The notes beneath the pieces are model-generated. The model saw nothing but the letters and a program-made list of their open reading frames with translations, did not search any database and had not been told where the DNA came from. This document shows, one piece after another, positions 1 through 6,571 of a stretch of DNA of 58,232 nt. Both the position numbers and the translations under genes were made by a program. Where the stretch lies: contig PLXR01000033.1 in the NCBI GenBank assembly GCA_003151495.1, positions 1 to 58,232 on the forward strand, written 5' to 3'. Origin of the DNA: Opitutaceae bacterium (lineage in GTDB: Bacteria > Verrucomicrobiota > Verrucomicrobiia > Opitutales > Opitutaceae). The stretch's first letter is position 1; each line of letters starts with the position of its first letter.

Positions 1-170
1 AGCGTGCTCTTGCCGGAGCCCGACGGGCCCATCAGCGCAAGGAACTCCCCCGCGGGCACCCTGAGGTTCAGGTCCCGCAGCACGTGGATCTCCTCCGAGC
101 CGCGCCTGAAGACCTTCTCGACGCCCTCGACGTCCACCAATGCCCCGCCGTCCCTGTTGGTTTCGCTCAT
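1..170 (-). CDS. ABC transporter ATPase, MacB/LolD type (partial)
   Basis: Only the first 56 or so codons are in the window; the gene continues off the left edge. The N-terminus begins MSETNRDGG, followed by an ABC-ATPase start (VDVEGVEKVFRRG...HVLRDLNLRV) and a complete Walker A, GPSGSGKST, just before the edge. This layout is typical of the ATPase subunits of MacB, LolD and related efflux or lipoprotein exporters. Its ATG overlaps the stop of the upstream membrane fusion protein (ATGA, 167-170), so the two are translationally coupled in one minus-strand operon. The partner permease would lie to the left and is not visible. Confidence 0.9.
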   Translation of the reverse strand, partial: MSETNRDGGALVDVEGVEKVFRRGSEEIHVLRDLNLRVPAGEFLALMGPSGSGKST

Positions 171-1387
171 GGATTGGTCTCCCTCACGGCCGCACCGTCG
201 GCAAGCCCCTCAGGCCCGTCGACGACAACGCGTTCGCCAGGCGAGACTCCGGCGCTGAGATTTGCCGCGTCGTCGGCCGAGCCGCTCACGGTCACCGCCC
301 GCCGCTCGGCCCGCCCGCCCTGGACGACCATGACGACATCCCTTCCCTCCTGCTGGCGCACCGCGGACCTGGGCACAAGAACGGCCTGGACCGGCCCAGG
401 CCGCGCCTCGCCCACTCCGCGGAAAGCCACCTTTGCGCTCATCTCGGGGAGGATCCGCGGGTCGAGGCGGTCAAACCCGACCCGGACCTTGACGGTGGAC
501 TTCTGGCGGTCGGCCGTCGGGATGATGGCGATCACCTTGCAGGGGATCCTCCAGTCCGGGTAGGCGTCCAGCGTCGCCTCCACCGGCTGACCCGCCTCCA
601 CCCGGTTTATATAGGCCTCGTTGACGTCGATCTCGATCTCAAGCGACGCCATGTCGACCACCGTGCAGATGCCCGTCCGCGTGAAGCCGCCCCCCGCGGA
701 GATAGGTGAGATCATCTCGCCGGGCTGCGCGTTCTTCGAGGTCACGATTCCCGCGAAGGGCGCCCGGATGACCGTGTCGTCGAGCTGCTGCTGCCAGATG
801 GTGACCGAACGCTCGGCGACGGTCACGTCGCCCTGCTGCTGGGCAAGCTTGGCACGGTAGGCCGCGGCGTCCGCCTCGGCGTGGTCGAATTCGGCCTTAG
901 CGACCACATGCTTGTCGATCAGCTCGCTCTGGCGTGCCAGGTCCTGCTCCGCCTCCCGGAGCCGCACCCGCGTCTCCGCGAGCCCGGTCCGGGCCGACTC
1001 CAGCTGCGCCTGGGCGAGTTGGAGGCTCGCAAGGACGTTCGCATCGTCGAGGCGGGCCAGCACCTGGCCCTCCGTCACCTTCAGGCCCTCCTCCACCATG
1101 ACCTGGGTCACCTTCCCGGTCACCTTGGAGGAGATCGTCGCCTCCCGGCGGGCGGTGACGTATCCCGAGGCGTTGAGAACGGTCCGGTCTGCGTCGGGCC
1201 CCGCAGCCCGCGCCGCAACGGTCCGCACCTCGGCGGCCCGGGGCCTCATCAGCCACAGCGCAAGGGCCACGAGGGCAAGGACCACGCAGGCGCCCACAAG
1301 CGCCGGCGCGAGGCCCCTCCTCGGGGCTGCGGGCGCCGGGCCCCGGTCGATTCGCAGCGAATCCAATGAGGCCTTAGATAGGCTCAT
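167..1387 (-). CDS. Periplasmic adaptor (membrane fusion protein), MacA/HlyD-like
   Basis: A 406-residue adaptor of a tripartite efflux system. It has an N-terminal membrane anchor at about residues 26-47, a biotinyl-lipoyl half-motif (SGYVTARREATISSKVTGKV, then VEEGLKVTEGQVLARLD), a coiled-coil hairpin at about 115-195, the second lipoyl half (DTVIRAPFAGIVTSKNAQPGE), and beta-barrel and membrane-proximal domains to the end. Length and order match MacA/RND-type adaptors. It overlaps the downstream ABC ATPase by four bases, which favours an ABC-type (MacAB-like) pump over an RND pump. Substrate cannot be told from sequence. The start is ATG at 1387. Confidence 0.88.
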   Translation of the reverse strand: MSLSKASLDSLRIDRGPAPAAPRRGLAPALVGACVVLALVALALWLMRPRAAEVRTVAARAAGPDADRTVLNASGYVTARREATISSKVTGKVTQVMVEEGLKVTEGQVLARLDDANVLASLQLAQAQLESARTGLAETRVRLREAEQDLARQSELIDKHVVAKAEFDHAEADAAAYRAKLAQQQGDVTVAERSVTIWQQQLDDTVIRAPFAGIVTSKNAQPGEMISPISAGGGFTRTGICTVVDMASLEIEIDVNEAYINRVEAGQPVEATLDAYPDWRIPCKVIAIIPTADRQKSTVKVRVGFDRLDPRILPEMSAKVAFRGVGEARPGPVQAVLVPRSAVRQQEGRDVVMVVQGGRAERRAVTVSGSADDAANLSAGVSPGERVVVDGPEGLADGAAVRETNP

Positions 1388-2044
1388 ACTGTATATAGTG
1401 TTGATGTGCCGCGGCCCATGTAGTTAACGGCGTACCCATGCGTGCCATGCCTTTGCTTGCAGTTCGGTGAAATGCAACGCCTTGGCCGGTCGCGTGTCAA
1501 CGTTCGCGAGAGCAGCCGGGGCCGACCGGCACCCGTCTATGGAATCCCCGTCCGGTTATATATAGCCGGCCATCGGTCGCCACCCCCGGCCAGCCGATGT
1601 CATGCGGGGCTACGCGCCCGACCCGGTCACCCCTGTTGCCACCCGGACGACCCTGCCCGCAGGAGAGCTTCCCGAGGCAAACGTTGGATCCCGTGGCCGC
1701 CTCCAGATCTCCGATGATAAATTGAGACGGGTATGCGGCATCCAATTGCCAGAAAAATGACGTTCGGAACCAAGCCGATCCGCACCAGCCTGGGAACCCT
1801 CTCATTTCGAACCGTTGCCCGAACGGCAGCCGCGGCCCCGAATAACCCGGAGGTACCGACTCACATCACCCCATCAATCAAGTCCCTGGGCCTTGCGAGG
1901 GTCCCTCCCGCGCCCCGCTCGCGTCTGCCCCTAGAAGTAGCGCTCCCCCCGTCGAGCAAGCAGGCAAAGCGATCGAAATCACGCGGCAATTCGGATGGGC
2001 CGCCTTCGACGTGGGCCTGGGAGTGTCGATGTCATTCATATGCA
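1388..2044. other. Intergenic region between efflux operon and integron array
   Basis: About 650 bases with no convincing gene. The open frames here (for example minus 1497-1805) encode low-complexity Arg/Gly/Pro-rich sequence with no recognisable domain and look like chance frames in GC-rich DNA. The promoter for the efflux operon should lie just above 1387. I see no further attC-like site leftward of 2045, so this is taken as the sequence beyond the distal end of the cassette array. Confidence 0.5.
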
Positions 2045-2128
2045 GCCCATCGTTGGCATGTACGCACTAGGAAGGGCCCAGCAGGAAGCGTGGCCTGGTG
2101 CGGTGCCGGCTCCTACGATTGGTCTGCC
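2045..2128 (-). repeat. Degenerate attC, last site of the array
   Basis: It lies downstream of the DUF1801 gene. The plus strand keeps the family's ACGATTGG followed by GTCTGCC where the other sites have GTTCGGC, and at the far end GCCCATC where a canonical site has GCCCAAC. The middle keeps a GGAAG and CAGGAAGCG remnant of the common core. Both core boxes therefore deviate by one or more bases. It is probably an old, weakened site marking the distal edge of the array. Confidence 0.6.
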
Positions 2129-2138
2129 GCCTGTGGGG

Positions 2139-2477
2139 TCATTTCGCGCAGTCGCTCACGATATTTCGCAATGTGGCCAGCGACACATCCTCGATCTTTC
2201 GGAACCGGATGCAGCTCTTGCCGACGTCCAGGCCCAGCAGCTCCTTACGGTAACGACTCACGACCGCAGGATCGGCGTAGAACGAGAAATAGTTCTTCTG
2301 TGAGTTGAACGCTACAACACGCGATCCCAGGTCGTACGTGGGCATACCGTATTTCATGCTCCCGGAACCCTTTGGTGCCACCGCGCGAACCAACTTATCG
2401 AGCGCCTCGATCACCGATCGTTCCCCGGCGGCGAGACCCGCAATGTATGCCGGAATGGTGGCAGCCTCCGATTGCAT
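2139..2477 (-). CDS. DUF1801 domain protein (cassette 10)
   Basis: A 112-residue protein with the DUF1801 (YdhG-like) fold signature: an N-terminal IPAYIAGLAAGERSVIEALDKLVRAVAP segment, then GSMKYGMPTYDLGSRVVAFNSQKNYFSFY and the C-terminal GKSCIRFRKIEDV stretch. The family is cytosolic and small, and its function is not settled. It is a common integron cassette passenger. The start is ATG at 2477, 16 bases inside the cassette edge at 2493. It is the cassette furthest from attI and so likely the oldest and least expressed from a Pc-type promoter. Confidence 0.85.
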   Translation of the reverse strand: MQSEAATIPAYIAGLAAGERSVIEALDKLVRAVAPKGSGSMKYGMPTYDLGSRVVAFNSQKNYFSFYADPAVVSRYRKELLGLDVGKSCIRFRKIEDVSLATLRNIVSDCAK

Positions 2478-2492
2478 GCCAGGATTTGGCTA

Positions 2493-2587
2493 GCCCAACC
2501 TGCCGACGATCCGGGACGACAAGGAGCACCCTCCCGCACCAGAAGGAGGCGCGAAAGACGGCGACGCCGGGTCCGGTAGTTGATTTA
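2493..2587 (-). repeat. attC site (divergent type)
   Basis: Read on the minus strand, this site ends at a perfect core box GTTGGGC (plus-strand GCCCAAC at 2493-2499). The inner arms CCGGGAC and GTCCGG can pair. The opposite box, AATCAAC on the minus strand, is imperfect. Sequence is unlike the 96-bp family in this array, which suggests the 188-residue membrane-protein cassette came from another integron. Confidence 0.7.
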
Positions 2588-2596
2588 GCCCATCCA

Positions 2597-3163
2597 TCAG
2601 AGGTGCGCGAAGACAAGTCCGATGTAGCACAATAGAACGACGAGAAATGTCAGGGCGATGCCAAACTGCGCACGCTTTGCCTGGATGCAAAAACCCGCAA
2701 CACTAAGGAGAAGGAATATAAACCTGATCACCGAGTTCAGATCCACGCTCAGAGATCCAGAACGCACCGCATCCTCAAGGAGGCTCAGGATAGTTACCGT
2801 TCCAAGTATCCCGAAGAACCAACGCCGGTTGTCGTAGTATTCCCGCTCAAGGTTGAATTCCGGGTCCAGCTCCAGCTCGATCTCGGATACAAGCAGGTAC
2901 CCAAGCACCGAGACCAGCGTCGGGATCAACAAATAGAGGAGGAAGCCGAAAAAGCTCCAATGCACTATCTCCCGCCTGTAGTATGCCACCCACCAGACCT
3001 GGACCAAGAGCAGGAACAGGACTGCCATCCAGATCAGAGTAGTGTGATGCATCTTCACTCGACGCCTGCGTCGAATGAGTTGCGCGGCGCTCGCCAAGAT
3101 ATGGGACAACCCAAGCGCGATGATTATCGAGACCAGGACGGAAAGAAAATCGAATTGGTTCAT
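2597..3163 (-). CDS. Multi-pass membrane protein of unknown function (cassette 9)
   Basis: A 188-residue hydrophobic protein with five or six predicted membrane helices. The first (FDFLSVLVSIIIALGLSHIL) is followed by an Arg-rich loop (RRRRRVK) consistent with a cytoplasmic turn. Helices continue at about 42-60, 71-93, 117-130, 143-160 and 167-186. A conserved-looking acidic loop, SEIELELDPEFNLEREYYD, lies between helices. I do not recognise a named family. Its ATG overlaps the attC core box of its own cassette boundary (GTTAAATG), leaving only three bases of cassette DNA before the start codon, so any ribosome-binding sequence is supplied by whatever lies upstream. Confidence 0.75.
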   Translation of the reverse strand: MNQFDFLSVLVSIIIALGLSHILASAAQLIRRRRRVKMHHTTLIWMAVLFLLLVQVWWVAYYRREIVHWSFFGFLLYLLIPTLVSVLGYLLVSEIELELDPEFNLEREYYDNRRWFFGILGTVTILSLLEDAVRSGSLSVDLNSVIRFIFLLLSVAGFCIQAKRAQFGIALTFLVVLLCYIGLVFAHL

Positions 3164-3242
3164 TTAACGTCCTGATGGTCCGCGGCGCTGGATGGCGCGC
3201 ATCCTGCACCAGCAGGAGACGCCACAGGTGGAGACGTTGGAT
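3162..3242 (-). repeat. attC site (divergent, 81 bp)
   Basis: The plus strand starts with ATTTAAC and ends with GTTGGAT, both fitting the RYYYAAC / GTTRRRY consensus. Inner arms AACGTC and GACGTT are complementary. It is shorter than the main family and unrelated outside the core boxes. The R' box overlaps the start codon of the next cassette's gene. Confidence 0.8.
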
Positions 3243-3263
3243 CCGGCAGTAGGTCAGGCCAAC

Positions 3264-3671
3264 TCATTTCGGCGTGGTCTTGATCTTTACCAATTTGGCA
3301 ATCGCCGGGATGGCGCGCAATGAGTTGGCAGAATACCGGATTCCCCGGCCTTCTGCATATGGTCTGGCCTCTGTGAACATCTTCTTGATCGCCGTGGGGA
3401 GCGAACTCGACATCGCGAGGTTGTATGCACGTTCACCAAGAATGATAGCCACCCAAACTTTGCCCTGATCGGGCGTTAGGTAGAGCAGCGTTCGCTTTTC
3501 ATATTGGACAAGACAAATGCGCCCAAATGCCATGCTGGAAGGCTTCCATTGTCTCCTGAGGGGAGTGAACATTGCCTCGAGTGAGCTAAGAATGCCCAAC
3601 CACAAGACGTAAGCGGAACCGAGCGTCGCCCGCAATTCCGCCTCGGATGGAGATTTTGCTTTCGCAGGCAT
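3264..3671 (-). CDS. DUF3788 family protein (cassette 8)
   Basis: I place the start at ATG 3671 (MPAKAKSPSEAEL), giving 135 residues; a longer frame to 3746 would read through the attC at 3677-3772 and is rejected. The body matches DUF3788: LGSAYVLWLGILSSL, a W-P-S-S core (RRQWKPSSMAFGRI), a KRTLLYLTPDQGKVWVAIILGE segment, and the terminal LVKIK. The family is small and cytosolic with no established function. Eleven bases separate the core-box cut point from the start codon. Confidence 0.82.
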   Translation of the reverse strand: MPAKAKSPSEAELRATLGSAYVLWLGILSSLEAMFTPLRRQWKPSSMAFGRICLVQYEKRTLLYLTPDQGKVWVAIILGERAYNLAMSSSLPTAIKKMFTEARPYAEGRGIRYSANSLRAIPAIAKLVKIKTTPK

Positions 3672-3676
3672 TGCAC

Positions 3677-3772
3677 GCCCAACGTTGCCGCGAACCACTC
3701 TAAGGAAGGCGCGGCTCCCGCCCGGCGGGAGACATGCCTGACGCAAGAATCAGCTCCGACGATTGGTTCGGC
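3677..3772 (-). repeat. attC site, 96-bp family
   Basis: On the minus strand it runs from GCCGAAC to the core box GTTGGGC. It shares with its siblings the GCGCGGCTCC centre, CGACGATTG next to the outer box, and complementary GAACC/GGTTC-like arms (here GAACCACTC with GAATCAGC, slightly degenerate). Confidence 0.88.
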
Positions 3773-3778
3773 GTCATA

Positions 3779-4105
3779 CTACCTTCTAACGCCGGGCATA
3801 ACAGTCATGACCAACGAGACCATAGGTACCCACAGGAAAAGGCAATATACCGCATTTAGGGCGACACCCGCGATGCACCAACCGCGAATCGTTTTGTTTT
3901 TCAAGCCGCCCACAGCGGCCGACAGCGCAGGCAGCGAAACGAGAGGAAGGAGAAGCACTAACAAAGTAATCATGTTATTGATCGTCTTCCGACGAATGTT
4001 GTCGGCACTCTCCGTTGAGAATCCAAGAATGACGATCTGGAGTAACCCCCCGACGATGGGGGTGGCGCAGATAAGTAGGGGCCTCAATCTCCAGGGATTT
4101 ATCAT
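3779..4105 (-). CDS. Small membrane protein of unknown function (cassette 7)
   Basis: A 108-residue protein with three likely membrane helices: LLICATPIVGGLLQIVILGF, NMITLLVLLLPLVSLPALSA and WCIAGVALNAVYCLFLWVPM, plus a hydrophobic tail. No domain is recognised. The start is ATG at 4105, next to an attC whose core box is degenerate (minus-strand GTCTAAA). It is the only gene in its cassette, and the stop lies just outside the following attC. Confidence 0.65.
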   Translation of the reverse strand: MINPWRLRPLLICATPIVGGLLQIVILGFSTESADNIRRKTINNMITLLVLLLPLVSLPALSAAVGGLKNKTIRGWCIAGVALNAVYCLFLWVPMVSLVMTVMPGVRR

Positions 4106-4110
4106 ATTTG

Positions 4111-4206
4111 TTTAGACGTTGAGGCGAACCGCTCTAAGGAAGGCGCGGCTCCTGCTCCGCAGGAGACGTGACTGGCGCGAGAGTCGGTTCCGACGATTGG
4201 TTCGGC
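4111..4206 (-). repeat. attC site, 96-bp family, altered core box
   Basis: Nearly the same sequence as the site at 5916-6011, with arms GAACC and GGTTC and the usual GCGCGGCTCC centre. However, the R' box reads GTCTAAA on the minus strand instead of GTTAGAC. The third base of the required GTT triplet is changed, so this junction may be poorly recombined and the neighbouring cassettes may be locked together. Confidence 0.85.
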
Positions 4207-4210
4207 GTAA

Positions 4211-4519
4211 TCATTTGTCATTGGCAATTAGATCATCGATACGCAGAGGTTTCTCCGCTCTACGTACGTGGAGAATGTACACATCTGCGCCGTCGATACG
4301 ATAATATAGCCAACATGGTTTGATCCACACCTGGCGAGACTCCTTGCGGGGAAATTCCTTTATCGGCCTCCCCAGGCGCAGGAATCGCTCTAAATGGTCG
4401 GTCGTATCGATAATGCGCAAAGCAACAGCCTTGGCAGCTTCAGGCTTATCGAGCGCGATAAACTCGATAATCGCCTCAAGCTGCAATAACGCAGGCGCCG
4501 ACCATACTACTTCAGCCAT
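4211..4519 (-). CDS. ParE/RelE-family toxin (cassette 6)
   Basis: A 102-residue RelE/ParE superfamily toxin: AEVVWSAPALLQLEAIIEFIALDKPEAAKAV at the N-terminus, the LGRPIKEFPRKESRQVWIKPCWLYYRI core, and the terminal YILHVRRAEKPLRI strand. The family either inhibits gyrase (ParE) or cleaves mRNA on the ribosome (RelE); sequence alone does not decide here. It follows and overlaps the antitoxin by 13 bases (4507-4519), the usual antitoxin-first order. Toxin-antitoxin cassettes are typical stabilisers of large chromosomal cassette arrays, since losing the cassette exposes the cell to residual toxin. Confidence 0.88.
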   Translation of the reverse strand: MAEVVWSAPALLQLEAIIEFIALDKPEAAKAVALRIIDTTDHLERFLRLGRPIKEFPRKESRQVWIKPCWLYYRIDGADVYILHVRRAEKPLRIDDLIANDK

Positions 4520-4764
4520 TTCGACAGGCGTCGCTTCGCTTCCACTTGAGTGTGAACCCGCCCTGCTCGGACGGCCTGCTCCCCTAGCGCGATACCCTCG
4601 ACTACAGAGATACGGCGATTGAGTTCATTGTAAGAGGCAACGTCTATTAGGTATGCTGCCGGTTTCCCATGTTGCGTGATGAGGATCGGGTCTCCGTCGC
4701 TCTGTAAGTCTGCGATAATCTCCGTAGCCCGCCTTTTCAAAGTTGTAACTAGTTCCGTTCTCAT
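4507..4764 (-). CDS. Phd/YefM-family antitoxin (cassette 6)
   Basis: An 85-residue antitoxin. The N-terminal half is a Phd/YefM DNA-binding fold (LVTTLKRRATEIIADLQSDG, then PILITQHGKPAAYLIDVASY). The C-terminal part (VVEGIALGEQAVRAGRVHTQVEAKRRLSKWLK) would wrap the toxin. It is the first gene of its cassette and likely represses the pair's own promoter. Fifty-six bases separate its ATG from the attC edge at 4821, more than in the other cassettes. That fits a cassette carrying its own promoter, as known for many toxin-antitoxin cassettes. Confidence 0.9.
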   Translation of the reverse strand: MRTELVTTLKRRATEIIADLQSDGDPILITQHGKPAAYLIDVASYNELNRRISVVEGIALGEQAVRAGRVHTQVEAKRRLSKWLK

Positions 4765-4820
4765 AAGTGCTACTTAAGTGATACAAACTTGGCCGTCAAG
4801 GAATACGGAACGCATACATC

Positions 4821-4916
4821 GCCGAACGTAGAGGTCAGCCGCGCCAACGATGGCGCGGCTCGTGCCCCGCACGAGACGTGCCTGAGGCAGGCGTCGGTTG
4901 CGACGATTGGTTCGGC
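4821..4916 (-). repeat. attC site, 96-bp family
   Basis: Core boxes are GCCGAAC and GTTCGGC on the plus strand. It keeps the GAGGTCA...GCGCGGCT core of the family with a few unique changes (CGTGCCCCGCACGAG in the central hairpin, where both sides changed together so that pairing is kept). Confidence 0.9.
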
Positions 4917-4920
4917 AGGC

Positions 4921-5184
4921 TCATTTTCGATAGACCAACTTCTGCGTTGTATCGAACATTCCCTTCAACTCAGCCAGTTGATCGGATGGGATCTTTGCGC
5001 CGAATCGGGCGATGACTGATTCGAGCCGGTCCATCAATTCCCCCCACCCGTCTGTTAGACCGTTAATACACTGTAGCCCCGTACGCATTTCGGTCGCGGC
5101 TTCGGTAAGTCCGCCCTCTTCGAGTCGCGTCGCCAGATGCGCTACGTCGCCGAAGAATTCCTTGTTGGACACATATTGTTTCAT
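4921..5184 (-). CDS. Uncharacterised 87-residue protein (cassette 5)
   Basis: The start is taken as ATG 5184 (MKQYVSNKEFFGD); the frame extends upstream only through the attC. The protein is largely helical and soluble: DVAHLATRLEEGGLTEAATEMRTGLQCINGLTDGWGELMDRLESVIARFGAKIPSDQLAELKGM. No family is recognised. Nine bases lie between the cassette edge and the start codon. The stop is four bases from the following attC, so the cassette contains essentially only this gene. Confidence 0.7.
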   Translation of the reverse strand: MKQYVSNKEFFGDVAHLATRLEEGGLTEAATEMRTGLQCINGLTDGWGELMDRLESVIARFGAKIPSDQLAELKGMFDTTQKLVYRK

Positions 5185-5187
5185 ACT

Positions 5188-5283
5188 GCCGAACGTTGAG
5201 GTCATCCGCGCCAACGATGGCGCGACTCCTGCCCCGCAGGAGGCGTGACTGAGGCAGGCGTCGGATGCGACGATTGGTTAGGC
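5188..5283 (-). repeat. attC site, 96-bp family
   Basis: Plus-strand boxes are GCCGAAC and GTTAGGC. It belongs to the subgroup carrying GAGGTCATCCGCGCCAACGA and GGATGCGACGATTG, also seen at 5596 and 6476. A central hairpin can form from CTCCTGC and GCAGGAG. Confidence 0.92.
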
Positions 5284-5309
5284 GACGAATTGCACATGCA
5301 GCAACAACC

Positions 5310-5558
5310 TCAAATGATGAAATGCGTAACTGGGAAGGCGACCCTGTAGAAATGCCAAGCACATAGACCGAGCATCCCAATGCAAAGGGCTAGGTAACAG
5401 GAAAACGTCCACCAAAACCCTTCGGGTTGCTCCTTCCGTTTGTAGACAACCGTCGAGACTCGCGAACAAGAGACAATCCAGCCCGCTTTGTAGGACCGAT
5501 AGAGTCCAGCTGGACCTATCGCTAAGACTAGCACGACGACTGCGAGGTAGGAGTACAC
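5310..5558 (-). CDS. Small two-helix membrane protein (cassette 4)
   Basis: An 82-residue protein, start GTG at 5558. There are two likely membrane helices: the N-terminal SYLAVVVLVLAIGPAGLY and FWWTFSCYLALCIGMLGLCAW, joined by a basic loop (SRVSTVVYKRKEQPEG). No domain is recognised. It sits immediately downstream of ORF-less cassette A, whose TATAAT at the cassette edge points into this gene. Confidence 0.6.
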   Translation of the reverse strand: MYSYLAVVVLVLAIGPAGLYRSYKAGWIVSCSRVSTVVYKRKEQPEGFWWTFSCYLALCIGMLGLCAWHFYRVAFPVTHFII

Positions 5559-5595
5559 GGATATTTCGCGATCAAGGTTAGATTGTGTGACTCGC

Positions 5596-5691
5596 GCCTA
5601 ACGTTGAGGTCATCCGCACCAACGATGGCGCGGCTCCTGCCTCGCAGGAGACGTGACAGAGGCGGGTGTCGGATGCGACGATTGGTTAGAC
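5596..5691 (-). repeat. attC site, 96-bp family
   Basis: Plus-strand boxes are GCCTAAC and GTTAGAC, both matching consensus. The body is almost the same as 5188-5283 and 6476-6571, with the CTCCTGC/GCAGGAG hairpin. It terminates ORF-less cassette A. Confidence 0.93.
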
Positions 5692-5915
5692 ATTATACTC
5701 TCCCCTACGCTTGTGAACGCGATCGGCGTTCAGGTCACGGACATTGAATACGTAAAATCGCGTGGAGGGCGTCGCCAACTACCACAAAAAACGGCTCGTT
5801 GAGAGCGCGATTGAAAGGAGAGATTGATTCGCGGTGTTTGCCCCGGGGGCCGCATCCACCCTGACGCCCCGAATTACGATGTGCTCCGATATCGCTGCCT
5901 GCGTCATGGGATACG
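5692..5915 (-). other. ORF-less cassette A (cassette 3)
   Basis: About 224 bases between two attC sites with no gene of normal size. It is a diverged copy of cassette 1 (6572-6796): long blocks such as the CACGGACATTGAATACGTAA stretch, GAGCGCGAT, GGGCCGCATCCA, GAATTACGA and GCTCCGATATCGCTG are shared. Read on the minus strand, its last bases are TATAAT abutting the attC. A 42-codon frame starts at an ATG just inside the cassette, but an indel breaks it in the other copy, so coding is doubtful. It may be a promoter cassette or encode a small RNA. Confidence 0.75.
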
Positions 5916-6011
5916 GTCTAACGTTGAGGTGAACCGCTCTAAGGAAGGCGCGGCTCCTGCCCCGCAGGAGACGTGACTGACGCTAGAGTCGGTTCCGACG
6001 ATTGGTTCGGC
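5916..6011 (-). repeat. attC site, 96-bp family
   Basis: Plus-strand boxes are GTCTAAC and GTTCGGC. Arms GAACC and GGTTC pair exactly, and the CTCCTGC/GCAGGAG hairpin is in the centre. The GNAT gene's stop codon (5939-5941) lies inside this site, so its last residues are attC-encoded. Confidence 0.93.
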
Positions 6012-6472
6012 AGGTTACTCAGGAGCCAAATCATGAGTTGGCCTTCGTTGTCATAGCGGGTACCGCAAACGGTGAACCCTACCCTCTCCAAAACGCGTTG
6101 AGATGCGACATTAGAAACAAGCGTCTCCGCTTTGATTTTGGATACTTCGCCGGAGGCAAACGCCTCCAGGCATAAAAGCCGAACCCCTTCGCCTGCGTAG
6201 CCCCTACCACGAAAGGCAGTCGCCACATTGTAACCTATTTCCCCCGTACCTTCATTCGGGGCCGTCTTGAACCCAACGGCGCCAACAATGAGGCCTTCCC
6301 TTTCATCAACAAGCAGGCGCGGCATCACCCATGCACTCGCCCGATCTGCAATTGCGTTGTCCCAAATAAACTTGGGTGGCAACGCGCCCTCAACAACGCG
6401 GAATCCCTCGCAAGTGCTCGAAGCTTCATCGAGCTTTGCGGCGGTAACCTTTTTAGGGGTGTACAGGATCAT
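5939..6472 (-). CDS. GNAT-family N-acetyltransferase (cassette 2)
   Basis: The start is ATG 6472 (MILYTPKKVTAAKL), giving 177 residues; the longer frame would begin inside attC. It has a GNAT fold of the RimJ/RimL-like branch: RLLVDEREGLIVGAVGFKT (beta strand 4 region), GEIGYNVATAFRGRGYAGEGVRLL (acetyl-CoA loop, Q/RxxGxG as RGRGYAG), and TLVSNVASQRVLERVGFTVCGT (motif B). The reaction is acetyl-CoA-dependent acylation of an amine or protein N-terminus; the substrate is unknown. The last 20 or so residues are translated from attC (QSSEPTLASVTSPAGQ...), a cassette-fusion tail that is probably disordered. It follows ORF-less cassette B with its TATAAT edge. Confidence 0.9.
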   Translation of the reverse strand: MILYTPKKVTAAKLDEASSTCEGFRVVEGALPPKFIWDNAIADRASAWVMPRLLVDEREGLIVGAVGFKTAPNEGTGEIGYNVATAFRGRGYAGEGVRLLCLEAFASGEVSKIKAETLVSNVASQRVLERVGFTVCGTRYDNEGQLMIWLLSNLPNQSSEPTLASVTSPAGQEPRLP

Positions 6473-6475
6473 ACT

Positions 6476-6571
6476 GCCGAACGTAGAGGTCATCCGCGCC
6501 AACGATGGCGCGGCTCCTGCCTCGCAGGAGCCGTGACTGAGGAAGCTGTCGGATGCGACGATTGGTTAGAC
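6476..6571 (-). repeat. attC site, 96-bp family
   Basis: Plus-strand boxes are GCCGAAC and GTTAGAC. The body matches the sites at 5188 and 5596. It terminates ORF-less cassette B, the cassette nearest attI. Confidence 0.93.

Noticed and set aside
1380-1400. TACTGTATATAG near the efflux gene start as a LexA box
   Set aside because: It has CTG but no matching CAG at the right spacing and overlaps the start codon; not enough to call.
1497-1805. Minus-strand frame of 102 codons beyond the array end
   Set aside because: Low-complexity Gly/Arg/Pro-rich translation with no domain, signal or sensible start; likely chance in GC-rich DNA.
3672-3746. N-terminal extension of DUF3788, and similar MARMTSTFGSM extensions at 5214 and 6502
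   Set aside because: These residues are translated from attC sites; the family N-termini start just after the cassette edges.
3677-6571. Regularly spaced near-identical repeats resembling a CRISPR array
   Set aside because: Repeats are about 96 bp, imperfectly palindromic with integron core boxes, and the spacers are genes of different length; no cas genes. They are attC sites.
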